A DNA stretch of 64,000 bases from Litchfieldia salsa (lineage in GTDB: Bacteria; Bacillota; Bacilli; Bacillales; Bacillaceae_L). A model generated the notes under the pieces. That model saw only the letters and a list, made by a program, of their open reading frames with translations, ran no database searches and was not told where the DNA came from. Position numbers and translations under genes: made by a program. The stretch is from positions 62,001 to 126,000 of the forward strand of contig NZ_FNJU01000007.1 in NCBI RefSeq assembly GCF_900104555.1, given 5' to 3'. Of this stretch, positions 26,186-34,978 are shown piece by piece. How positions within the stretch are numbered: the stretch's first letter is position 1; each line of letters starts with the position of its first letter.

Positions 26186-28645
26186 ATGCGATACAAAGAG
26201 TCTACTAAAAGTATCACAGAAAGAGTTGATGATCTTATTCAGGAAATGACACTAAAAGAAAAAATTTCTCAATTATATGGTTTGGTCAATTACGGACAGA
26301 TGGATCCTATTCAGAATGCAAAGGAAAATTTCTCACATGGGGTTGGTACATTGAGTTATTTGAATAGCTCTCAGACCGGCAACACGCAAAAGGATATGGA
26401 AACAATCAATTCTATCCAACGCTTTTTTGTTGAAGAAACAAGATTGGGAATACCTGCTCTCATACACAACGAAGGCATTGCAGGTGCACAAATACCAGGC
26501 GCGACAACCTTTCCCCAATCAATGAGTGTCGCCTCAACATGGGAACCTGAATTAGCGGAAAAAATGGGAGAAGTCGTAAAAAAACAATTAATGGCATTTG
26601 GAATTAGAGCTGTGCACTCCCCTCTTTTTGATTTAGGAAGAGATCCACGATGGGGAAGAATCGGAGAAACATATGGCGAAGATCCTTATATAGTTGCACA
26701 AATGGGGACAGCCTTTGTAAAAGGTGTACAAGGCAATCAAGAAGTAATGGCAACAGCAAAACATTTTGTTGGCTATGGTAACACAGAAGGTGGACGAAAT
26801 GGAGGAGAACAGCAAATAGGTGAAAGAAAATTGTATGATACCTATTGCCATCCTTTTGAAGCAGCTATACATGAAGGTCAAGTGATGGGAATTATGAATA
26901 GCTATGGGATTTTGAATGAACAAGCCGTTTCTACTTCAAAGTGGTTACTAACAGATGTATTACGTGAGAAACTAGGATTCCAAGGATTAGTTGTTGCCGA
27001 TTATGGTAGTGTTAGCCATGCTAATGCTAGGTATCGTGTAGCGAAAACTCAGAAAGAAACAGCAGTCATCGCACTTAAAGCTGGAATGGATGTAGAACAG
27101 CCTAATAACACCTGTTATCGTTTTCTAGAAGAAGCCGTCCAATTAGGTGAATTAGAACTGGACTATATTGACCGCGCTGTAAGAAGAGTACTTGAGACAA
27201 AATTCAAGTTAGGGTTATTTGAAAACCCATATAATACAGGTGATTTTTATGAAGAAATTACCAAGAAGGAAAATCAAGAGCTTTCTCAAGAAATTGCAGA
27301 AAAGTCCATTGTCATGGTAAAAAATGAAAATAGTATTCTACCATTGAAAAAGAAGCTAAAAATAGCCGTAATAGGCCCTTCCGCTGACAACAAAATTAAC
27401 TTCTTTGGAGGTTATTCAGCTGTAGCTACTGCTGATACAACTACTAGTGATTTTGATCGATCTGAAGATGAGAATTTTATTAAAATAGCCTATGATGTCG
27501 TTATATCTGAACATAAAGAAATGTTGAAATCAAGAGGAATTGTATTTGATCAGCAGCCATCACCTGAACAAAAGCTTCAAATCATTGAAATGCTTAAGAA
27601 AAACCGATCAAAATCCAATAAAGATTATCAATCAATCGAGGAGTTTTTAGAAAGATTTTACCCGAACTGCCTAACAGTTAAAGAAGTATTGGAAAATGAA
27701 TTTGGTAGTGAAAATGTTCTTCATGTGAAAGGCTGTGACATAACCAAACCAATTGAAGGTGGCATTGAAGAGGTAAAGCATGCTGTTGAGCAGGCAGACA
27801 TAGTCATTGCCGTTTTAGGTGGAAAAGAAAGTATGAGAGCTCCAGACGCTACGGCTGGAGAGAATAAGGATAATCTCAATATCAATCTTGAAAAGCCTCA
27901 AATTGATATGATGGAAGAGGTATTCCGTCTAAATAAACCTGTCATTTCTGTAATTGTTGACGGTAGACCTTTAGCAACACCTTTCATCAGCGAACAAAGT
28001 AATGCTGTCCTTTATGCATGGCTTCCTGGACAAACTGGTGCACAAGCGATCGTAAACATTTTAACTGGAAAAAGAAACCCAAGTGGTAAATTGCCAGTTA
28101 CTGTCCTAAAAGACAAAGGACAGATTCCAATGTACAATAGCAGATTACCTTTTTTCGTTGATACAAATGAATGGGCAGAATATATTGATCATGACAAGAA
28201 CACACCTTTATATCCGTTTGGATATGGATTAAGTTATACAAAATTTGAATATAGTAATCTACGACTAAATAAAAAGGTAAACATTGATGGGGAATTAGAA
28301 GTAGCATTCACTGTTAAAAATAGTGGCAACTATCAAGGTGATGAAATCGTTCAACTCTATATACGTGACTGTTTCAGCAGCATTGCTAGACCTACAAAAC
28401 AGCTTGTGGGATTTGCCAAGGTCTCCTTGGATGTAAATGAAGAAAAAGAAGTAACTTTCACTGTTGATATGGCTCAACTAGCATTCCATAACATCAATAT
28501 GGAGCAAGTTGTTGAACCAGGTGAGATGGAACTATTTATCGGTGCTTCATCAGAAGATATTCGTTTACGAAGTCCATTTGAAATAATCGGCGAAGAAAGG
28601 GCTATTCAACGAAAAGTATTCTCTTCTAAGGTAACTATTAATTAG
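26186..28645 (+). CDS. Glycoside hydrolase family 3 (beta-glucosidase/beta-xylosidase type)
   Basis: An 819-residue cytoplasmic GH3 enzyme with the classical order: N-terminal TIM barrel (about 10-340), alpha/beta sandwich (about 375-660) and fibronectin-III-like C-terminal domain (about 715-790). The nucleophile is D272 in GLVVADYGS. Substrate loop signatures GRDPRWGRIGETYGEDPYI and KHFVGYGNTEGGRNGGE are intact. An insertion in the sandwich domain (about 425-510, rich in charged residues, SPEQKLQIIEMLKKNRSK) is longer than usual. There is no signal peptide, so it hydrolyses imported beta-linked oligosaccharides. The ATG follows AAAAGGAGGATGAAAAA. It has a divergent AraC regulator and a terminator 5 bp after the stop. 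Confidence 0.93.
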   Translation: MRYKESTKSITERVDDLIQEMTLKEKISQLYGLVNYGQMDPIQNAKENFSHGVGTLSYLNSSQTGNTQKDMETINSIQRFFVEETRLGIPALIHNEGIAGAQIPGATTFPQSMSVASTWEPELAEKMGEVVKKQLMAFGIRAVHSPLFDLGRDPRWGRIGETYGEDPYIVAQMGTAFVKGVQGNQEVMATAKHFVGYGNTEGGRNGGEQQIGERKLYDTYCHPFEAAIHEGQVMGIMNSYGILNEQAVSTSKWLLTDVLREKLGFQGLVVADYGSVSHANARYRVAKTQKETAVIALKAGMDVEQPNNTCYRFLEEAVQLGELELDYIDRAVRRVLETKFKLGLFENPYNTGDFYEEITKKENQELSQEIAEKSIVMVKNENSILPLKKKLKIAVIGPSADNKINFFGGYSAVATADTTTSDFDRSEDENFIKIAYDVVISEHKEMLKSRGIVFDQQPSPEQKLQIIEMLKKNRSKSNKDYQSIEEFLERFYPNCLTVKEVLENEFGSENVLHVKGCDITKPIEGGIEEVKHAVEQADIVIAVLGGKESMRAPDATAGENKDNLNINLEKPQIDMMEEVFRLNKPVISVIVDGRPLATPFISEQSNAVLYAWLPGQTGAQAIVNILTGKRNPSGKLPVTVLKDKGQIPMYNSRLPFFVDTNEWAEYIDHDKNTPLYPFGYGLSYTKFEYSNLRLNKKVNIDGELEVAFTVKNSGNYQGDEIVQLYIRDCFSSIARPTKQLVGFAKVSLDVNEEKEVTFTVDMAQLAFHNINMEQVVEPGEMELFIGASSEDIRLRSPFEIIGEERAIQRKVFSSKVTIN

Positions 28646-28650
28646 TAGCA

Positions 28651-28688
28651 AAAAATCGGCTTCAGGGTTTCCTTGGGAGCCGATTTTG
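28651..28688. terminator. Bidirectional terminator between GH3 and the NarL-type regulator
   Basis: AAAATCGGCTTC and GGAGCCGATTTT form a stem with a 14 nt loop and T-rich ends on both sides; it serves the converging GH3 and two-component genes. Confidence 0.8.
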
Positions 28689-28717
28689 TTATTGTTTTTA
28701 AAAAAACAAATGCTTGC

Positions 28718-29371
28718 TTATAAGTGGATTAACCCTCTCTCTATGGAAACTGCAACAGCTTCTGTTCTAGTGTTAACACCCAGTTTATTATAAATATTTG
28801 TCAAGTGTGCCTTTACGGTCCTTTCGGCGATCCCCATGTCAAAGGCTATCTCTTTATTACGGAAACCTTTGGCTGTTGCCTGTAGAATAAACAGTTCTTT
28901 TTCAGTTAGCTTAATGGCTTCAAAGGAAAATTGATTCTTAGATCTCTTTTCCTGTGCTCCAAGTAGTATGGACATCATTTCCGGTTGTAATAATGTTTCT
29001 CCTCTGATTGCTGAGTCAATCGTCCGAAAAAGGTCTTCTCGGCCCGTATCCTTTAATAAATATCCTTTTGCACCTAATTCTAAAGCCTTTATCATTAGAT
29101 TATCTTCATTATAGGTTGTTAAAATAATAACGGGGATCGATACTTTTCGGTCTATTAATGCTTTTATTGTATCAAGTCCGTTCAAAACTGGCATATTTAA
29201 ATCCAGTAAAAGTACATCCGGCTTGTGAGTCTCAATAAACGTAAGTGCTTCCTCGCCGTTTTCTGCCTCTCCAACCACTTCGAACCTTTCGTTTGTTTCT
29301 AGTATTAATTTCAGGCCTTCACGAACAACTAAATGGTCATCTACAATTAACACTTTGTTTTTTCTCACCAC
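28718..29371 (-). CDS. NarL/LuxR-family response regulator
   Basis: A 217-residue cytoplasmic response regulator. Receiver residues 1-125 have the acidic pair D11/D12, the phosphoacceptor D57 in LLLDLNMP and the conserved lysine in GYLLKDTGRED. A LuxR-type HTH occupies about 150-215 (LTEKELFILQATAKGFRNKEIAFDMGIAERTVKAHLTNIYNKLGV). The start is a GTG (29371, or the next GTG at 29368) after AAAGGGGTTAGT. It follows its kinase by 15 bp. The regulated genes are unknown; the adjacent P450/dehydrogenase operon or ABC exporter are possible targets. Confidence 0.93.
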   Translation of the reverse strand: MVRKNKVLIVDDHLVVREGLKLILETNERFEVVGEAENGEEALTFIETHKPDVLLLDLNMPVLNGLDTIKALIDRKVSIPVIILTTYNEDNLMIKALELGAKGYLLKDTGREDLFRTIDSAIRGETLLQPEMMSILLGAQEKRSKNQFSFEAIKLTEKELFILQATAKGFRNKEIAFDMGIAERTVKAHLTNIYNKLGVNTRTEAVAVSIERGLIHL

Positions 29372-29386
29372 ACTAACCCCTTTCTA

Positions 29387-30580
29387 TTAAACTGGGACAT
29401 TAATAGAAACTTTCGCTCCCTTTCCAGGGCAACTATTAATTTCTAACTTACCTCCTATTAATCGAACTCGTTCTCTTAACCCAAGTAAGCCATACCTTCC
29501 AGAATGTTTACCAATGGATCTTGGATTAAAACCAATTCCATTATCGATTATTTCTATTTTTAAAAAGTCATTTACGTTCTTTACGGTTATCTTGACCATC
29601 TTTGCTTGGGAATGCTTAACAATGTTTGCCAAACACTCACTAACGATAAACAAACTGTGTTCCATTGTTAAGGAGGATAATTGTTGAATAGTCTCTATTT
29701 CATAGTTCACTTCTATTGCAGCAGTTTCTTTAAACTCTTTTATCCTATTTAATATTTCATGATTAAAATCAGTTTCCTCAACTGACTTTGTTCTCAAGTC
29801 ATCAATTGCTTTCCTTGCATTTTTCAAGGTTTCTCTCGCCCTGATCATAGATTGTTGAATAATCTCTTCAGATCTGTTTATATTTCCATTTTGAAGATGT
29901 GCATCTACTGCCTCTAGTTGCATAATTAAACCGGCGAGACCTTGTGCTAATGTATCATGTAAGTCTCTTGCCATCCGTTGTCGTTCAATTGCTAAGGTTA
30001 AGTTTTCAACTTTGTGATGAGCCGTTTCTAAATCTTCTAAGTAATATTCCATTCGTAATCTAGCTTTAACCTGTCTGTTATACAAGACAGAATAGAAATT
30101 CACAATCGTAATATTAAAAAAGAAAATAAGGACTAATATAGGTAATTCCTGTAATCCATAATTTAACCAAATAGCCACACAATAGATTGTATACGCTCCT
30201 ATAAAAACAATGAAAACCTTAATGCTGTTTTCAAATATGGTAATACTCTGAGATACCAAAAGTGGAAGTAGGCCAGCCATTATAACAGGAGAGCCATGGG
30301 GAACTAGAAAAGATGAAATGAATAAAAGGCTACCTTGTGAGAATAAATAAACCCACTTTCTTCTATCCGTTAATAAATTTGAAAACCAATAACATAGTAT
30401 GTAAATTAAAATAGCAATGGTAAAAACGACACTCTGGATAAAGACAGGTTGTTCAATATATTGAAGCACCATTGTTCCTAAATAGATAAAAAAGATCCAA
30501 ACGATCACACCAATTTTAGATACTAATAATTCAACTGATACATTTTTAATAGAATCAATATTTATATTCCTTATACTCAT
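29387..30580 (-). CDS. NarL-type sensor histidine kinase (HisKA_3, DesK/LiaS-like)
   Basis: A 397-residue membrane kinase. The first 170 residues hold about six membrane segments with no large extracellular domain, suggesting sensing within the membrane. A coiled stretch precedes the HisKA_3 motif ERQRMARDLHDTLAQGLAGL, which carries the phosphoacceptor histidine. The ATPase domain has EHSLFIVSECLANIVKHSQA (N-box) and IDNGIGFNP (G1). The ATG follows AAAGGAATGGGACCTA. It forms an operon with the response regulator. Such intramembrane kinases often respond to envelope stress or membrane-active compounds; here that is only a guess. Confidence 0.9.
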   Translation of the reverse strand: MSIRNINIDSIKNVSVELLVSKIGVIVWIFFIYLGTMVLQYIEQPVFIQSVVFTIAILIYILCYWFSNLLTDRRKWVYLFSQGSLLFISSFLVPHGSPVIMAGLLPLLVSQSITIFENSIKVFIVFIGAYTIYCVAIWLNYGLQELPILVLIFFFNITIVNFYSVLYNRQVKARLRMEYYLEDLETAHHKVENLTLAIERQRMARDLHDTLAQGLAGLIMQLEAVDAHLQNGNINRSEEIIQQSMIRARETLKNARKAIDDLRTKSVEETDFNHEILNRIKEFKETAAIEVNYEIETIQQLSSLTMEHSLFIVSECLANIVKHSQAKMVKITVKNVNDFLKIEIIDNGIGFNPRSIGKHSGRYGLLGLRERVRLIGGKLEINSCPGKGAKVSINVPV

Positions 30581-30674
30581 TAGGTCCCATTCCTTTATTA
30601 AAAATCACCAATATATAACCCCCTCCAACTGTGTACTCCCTTTGAACTATTGAAAAGTAACGAAAGAGAAAAAC

Positions 30675-30701
30675 GCCCTGGGAGATAGCCTCTCACAGGG
30701 C
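30675..30701 (-). terminator. Intrinsic terminator after the P450 gene
   Basis: GCCCTG(T/G)GAGA and its complement form a stable G/C-rich stem followed on the minus strand by GTTTTTCTC. Confidence 0.8.
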
Positions 30702-30778
30702 AATTGTATCATAATTCCTTATATTTTGATTATCAGCATTGGAATGATCTACCTGTACTTTTCCGCCAAACTGGTACT

Positions 30779-32038
30779 TTAAAAAGAGACAGGAAGAGAT
30801 TCTAATCCTTGAGCTGCTAACTTGAATTTCCACTTAACGTCCTCACGAGGGATACTAAGTCGAAGATTTGGCATTCGGCTTAGTAGTGTGGTAAACGCAA
30901 TATCCCCTTCCACACGGGCAAGAGGTGCACCCAAGCACATATGTACTCCCTGACCGAAGGCAAGATGGCGCTTAATGTTCCGAGTAACATCCAGTTCCTC
31001 TGAGTTTGCAAAATGCTTCCCATCTCGATTCGCTGATTTCAATAACGGAAAAATCATATCTCCTCTCTTAATCTGTTTCCCTCCAAGTACATGATCCTTT
31101 AAAGCGTAACGCGGACCACCGATTGTAGAAGGACCGTTAAAACGCAACATTTCTTCTACAGCCGCCGGGATTAAGCTATGATTGGCCTTAACCATCTCTA
31201 ATTGGTCTGGATGATCTAGTAACATTAAGGTACCCGTTGAAATCAGGGTTGAAGTGGTTTCATGCCCTGCAAAAATTAATAACTGAAGCATCGAAATTAG
31301 TTCTCTTTCATCAAGCCGATCTCCTTCCTCTTCAATTGCGATTAGTTGGCTTATTAAATCATCAGAAGGTTGCTTACGTTTGTGTGCTACAAGCTCCTTT
31401 ATGTAGTCACCGAATTCTTTGAGACTTTCAGTAGTCTGTGGATTCGACGTTCCCAATCCAAGACCATTAGCGATACCTTCTGACCATTCATGTATCATTG
31501 GATGATCCGATTTTGGGACTCCAATCATGTCAGAAATAACATTAACTGGTAGGGGATTGGCAAAATCTTTAACAAGATCCATCTCTCCTTGGTCTTGTAC
31601 CTTGTCGAGTAATTCAACAGCTAATTTCTGTACACGTGGGCGTAAGCTTTCCATATATCTCGGCGTAAAGGCTTTGGATACTAATGTACGCAGACGTTTA
31701 TGATCAGGCTCATCAATAGCGTTTAAAGAATTAGATAAAAATAGACTCGAACTCGATGAATCTGTTTTTCCTATTAAAGAGTCTTGAATCTTACTGTTCT
31801 TATGAATGGACTTAGGGTCAACGCAAAAATGTTCTTGATCTTTAAGCACCTTCATCGCCTCTTCCAAATGTGTGACGATCCAAGCTTGATTATCGGATTC
31901 ACCCATAGGGATTGGGATAGGTATAACCGAACCCATATCCCGCAGTTGCGCAAATAGTGGGAATGGATCTTCACTACTTTTACCACTAAGTACTCTCAAT
32001 ATTGCTTGCTCAGGCTTATGTTCTACCGAATGATTCAT
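30779..32038 (-). CDS. Cytochrome P450 (CYP107/CYP109-like bacterial class I)
   Basis: A 419-residue soluble haem monooxygenase. The I-helix oxygen-binding motif AGHETTS is at 257-263, the ExxR motif is E296-R299 (EEMLR), and the haem-ligand loop FGQGVHMCLG has C368. Length and motifs are typical of soluble bacterial P450s that use ferredoxin or flavodoxin partners; no such partner is encoded nearby. The ATG follows AAAGGAAGGTAATTC. It lies 91 bp downstream of a short-chain dehydrogenase, probably in the same operon. Substrate is unknown: hydroxylation of a fatty acid, terpenoid or xenobiotic followed by alcohol oxidation is a reasonable guess. Confidence 0.93.
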   Translation of the reverse strand: MNHSVEHKPEQAILRVLSGKSSEDPFPLFAQLRDMGSVIPIPIPMGESDNQAWIVTHLEEAMKVLKDQEHFCVDPKSIHKNSKIQDSLIGKTDSSSSSLFLSNSLNAIDEPDHKRLRTLVSKAFTPRYMESLRPRVQKLAVELLDKVQDQGEMDLVKDFANPLPVNVISDMIGVPKSDHPMIHEWSEGIANGLGLGTSNPQTTESLKEFGDYIKELVAHKRKQPSDDLISQLIAIEEEGDRLDERELISMLQLLIFAGHETTSTLISTGTLMLLDHPDQLEMVKANHSLIPAAVEEMLRFNGPSTIGGPRYALKDHVLGGKQIKRGDMIFPLLKSANRDGKHFANSEELDVTRNIKRHLAFGQGVHMCLGAPLARVEGDIAFTTLLSRMPNLRLSIPREDVKWKFKLAAQGLESLPVSF

Positions 32039-32129
32039 GAATTACCTTCCTTTCTTTAATAGGACTAGATAAAGGAGTTGTATATTTCACTGAGATAAAC
32101 CTATTTGCTATATAAAGAATCTACAACCA

Positions 32130-32888
32130 TTAATTTGAACTCCATCCACCATCAACGACTAACTCTTCCCCTGTAATAAACTTTGATTCATCAGAAGCCA
32201 AAAATAAGTAAGCATTGGCAATATCGCTTTCTTCACCGGCATGTGGAGGGAGTGGAATTATATTCTGAAATGCTTTGCCCAATTGCTCTTGGGAAGTAAC
32301 ACCATGTTTTCTTACAGCACCTGTTAAGATTGCACCTGGGAATACTGAATTCACACGAATTTTATCTTTAGCAAAATTTATTGCTGCATGCTTTGTAAGT
32401 GACCGCACGCCTCCCTTAGCAGCGCTGTATGCTGCAGCTCCACTATCCGCTCCACCAACTAACGCCGCCAATGATACACAGTTTACAACCGAACCTTTAC
32501 CATTCTGTTGCATATAAGGGATAACCGTTTTCATCCCTAACCATACAGATGTAAGATTTATTGAAATTGCCTTATTCCATCCTTCTAGATCTTCCTCTAA
32601 TAAGCTCTTATGAACAGACACACCAGCATTATTTATTAAAATATCAATCTTACCAAACTCTTTAATTACCCGTTCTCTTGCAATCCTCCATTGTTCCTCA
32701 GAAGTAACGTCTAATTCAAGAGCAAGAATGTCTCCCTTAAAGTTTCTAGTTTCTTCTATTAATTGTGTTACGGCAATATCAGTGGCCGCTACTTTTGCAC
32801 CCTCTCTTGCAAATAACTTTGCAGCAGCTAATCCCATACCGCTAGCAGCACCTGTAATCATTGCAACTTTGTTCTGTAAGCGTTCCAT
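32130..32888 (-). CDS. Short-chain dehydrogenase/reductase (SDR)
   Basis: A 252-residue classical SDR. The NAD(P)-binding motif TGAASGMG is at 12-19, NNAG at 86-89, and the catalytic S139 and Y154-xxx-K158 are present, as is the typical C-terminus GEELVVDGGWSS. D37 in AATDIA at the end of strand 2 suggests preference for NAD(H). I chose the ATG at 32888 (MERLQNKVAMITG) because GGGGGAGTGGATC precedes it; a GTG at 32906 lacks a ribosome site. With the P450 gene 91 bp downstream, it may oxidise the alcohol formed by the P450. Confidence 0.92.
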   Translation of the reverse strand: MERLQNKVAMITGAASGMGLAAAKLFAREGAKVAATDIAVTQLIEETRNFKGDILALELDVTSEEQWRIARERVIKEFGKIDILINNAGVSVHKSLLEEDLEGWNKAISINLTSVWLGMKTVIPYMQQNGKGSVVNCVSLAALVGGADSGAAAYSAAKGGVRSLTKHAAINFAKDKIRVNSVFPGAILTGAVRKHGVTSQEQLGKAFQNIIPLPPHAGEESDIANAYLFLASDESKFITGEELVVDGGWSSN

Positions 32889-33157
32889 GATCCACTCCCC
32901 CTCCACTTCTAGTAAAGTGCTATGTTAAACACACTTTATTTGCTACATTTATATCTTACTAAACTTGAAAATAGATAGAATCGTACTTTCGGGCATATAG
33001 GTGATGTACGATTGGGCAGAATTGACAACTAACGTTATCATCCCAATCAAATGTCGGTTGGAAACGTCTTGTCCTTGCCCTCTCGATCAACACCTGATGC
33101 TTTTTTAAAATGAAAAAAGATATACACAGTCTTAAAACTATGTATATCATAAAAATA

Positions 33158-34978
33158 TTAACCGGGTTGGCTTACCGTCTCAAATTGACTATTATATAAG
33201 TCAGCATAGAAGCCTCCTTGCATAAGTAATTCCTGATGATTCCCATGTTCAATAATATCTCCATTGTTCATGACCAAAATCAAATCGGCATCCTTAATCG
33301 TTGATAGACGATGTGCAATAATAAAGCTTGTGCGATCTTTCATAAGTCGATTCATGGCTTTTTGGATATTCAATTCTGTTCGCGTATCAACACTACTAGT
33401 TGCTTCATCTAAAATTAAGATTTTTGGATTTGAGATAATGGCTCTTGCGATCGTCAAGAGTTGCTTTTGTCCATGTGATATATTCGTTGCATCTTGTTTT
33501 AGCGCTGTATCATAGCCTTCAGGAAGTTTACGGATAAAATCGTCTGCATAGGCTGCATAAGCGGCTGCCTTTATTTCCTCTTCTGTTGCCCCTTTTTTCC
33601 CATAGGCAATATTTTCAGCAATCGTTCCACTAAACAACCATGTGTCTTGAAGGACCATCGCAAACAAACTTCGTGCTTGCTCACGTGACATTTCTTGGAG
33701 ATCTACTCCATCAATCAAAATACGGCCACTATTCAAACCATAAAAACGCATAAGTAAATTGATTAACGTGGTTTTCCCCGCACCGGTTGGACCAACGATG
33801 GCCACTGTTTGCCCTTCTTTAATGTCTAGATTGATATCCTTCATTAAAAGGGAATTTTCATCATAGCCAAAACTCACATGATCAAATGATACTTGTGCTT
33901 TTAGTTTTTCAAATTCTACTTCAGCATCTTCTTCTTTTGACTGTTCTTCTTCATCTAAAATGTAAAAAACACGTTCCGCAGAAGCAAGTGCATTTTGAAT
34001 CATCGTTGCAATCCCTGCTACCTGCATCATCGGTTGCGTGATTTGCTTAGAGTATTGTAGAAAGGCTTGCACATTCCCAATTAACAAATTACCGTTAAGG
34101 ACAAAAATGCCCCCAACAATACTGACTAACACAAAGCCTAAGTTTCCGATAAAGTTCATCATAGGATTCATAATTCCTGAGATAAATTGAGCTTTTTGGC
34201 TAACTTTAGATAATCGATTATTCATTTCATCAAAACGTTCAATTGATTTTCCTTCATAGCCAAATGCCTTCACAACTTGATGACCTGAGTACATTTCTTC
34301 CACATGACCGTTTACATCTCCGAGACTGTCTTGCTGTTGTTTGAAAAATCTCTGAGACTTAGAAAAAACAATTCGGATGACCAGGAAGCTTAGCGGTACC
34401 GTAATAGCAATGATAACAGTAAGCGTTGGACTTATGACAAGCATCATCACGATAATACCCACAACTGTAATGAGCGATGTAATAATTTGCGTCAATGCCT
34501 GCTGAAAAGAGTTATTGATGTTATCAATATCATTGACAGCTCTACTTAGCAGGTCACCATATGAATGCTTATCAAAATATTTGATCGGTAATCTTGTGAA
34601 TTTTTCAGTTACTTCTTTTCGAAGGGTTGCTACAGCACGTTGAGATACCCCAGCCATTAAGTACATCTGTAGAAATGAAAATAATGAAGAAAGCACATAT
34701 AAAAAGATTAATAGACTGACGAGCTTACCAAGGAAACCAAAATCTATCGGAATTTTTCTTGTCACACTATCAAATATAGAAGTTGTTGCATCCCCTAAAA
34801 CTTTAGGGCTATAAACTGTAAATATAGTTGAAATAACACTAAAAATAAACACGAGGAATAAAGTTTTCCTCTCCGGTTTTAAATAACCTGCTAGACGGCG
34901 TAGTGTACCTTTTAAATCCTTTGGTTTTTCAACTATTTTCGAGTTTTTGGAGGAAGCCTTCACTTTTTCTTTACTCAC
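33158..34978 (-). CDS. ABC exporter half-transporter, YfiC-like subunit
   Basis: A 606-residue type IV ABC half-transporter (multidrug exporter class). Six membrane segments (about 35-330) are followed by an ATPase domain with Walker A GPTGAGKTT, a canonical Walker B ILILDEATSSVD, and a degenerate signature ISHGQKQ in place of LSGGQ. Its start overlaps the stop of the partner gene as ATGA, so the two are translationally coupled and surely form a heterodimer. In such heterodimers one ATP site is inactive: here the site that pairs this ISHGQ with the partner's Walker B. The substrate is unknown; drugs, lipids or peptides are possible. Confidence 0.93.
   Translation of the reverse strand: MSKEKVKASSKNSKIVEKPKDLKGTLRRLAGYLKPERKTLFLVFIFSVISTIFTVYSPKVLGDATTSIFDSVTRKIPIDFGFLGKLVSLLIFLYVLSSLFSFLQMYLMAGVSQRAVATLRKEVTEKFTRLPIKYFDKHSYGDLLSRAVNDIDNINNSFQQALTQIITSLITVVGIIVMMLVISPTLTVIIAITVPLSFLVIRIVFSKSQRFFKQQQDSLGDVNGHVEEMYSGHQVVKAFGYEGKSIERFDEMNNRLSKVSQKAQFISGIMNPMMNFIGNLGFVLVSIVGGIFVLNGNLLIGNVQAFLQYSKQITQPMMQVAGIATMIQNALASAERVFYILDEEEQSKEEDAEVEFEKLKAQVSFDHVSFGYDENSLLMKDINLDIKEGQTVAIVGPTGAGKTTLINLLMRFYGLNSGRILIDGVDLQEMSREQARSLFAMVLQDTWLFSGTIAENIAYGKKGATEEEIKAAAYAAYADDFIRKLPEGYDTALKQDATNISHGQKQLLTIARAIISNPKILILDEATSSVDTRTELNIQKAMNRLMKDRTSFIIAHRLSTIKDADLILVMNNGDIIEHGNHQELLMQGGFYADLYNSQFETVSQPG

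Noticed and set aside
32959-33150. A 63-codon minus-strand frame between the SDR and exporter genes
   Set aside because: It has no ribosome site and no recognisable motif, and is cysteine- and histidine-rich in a random-looking way.
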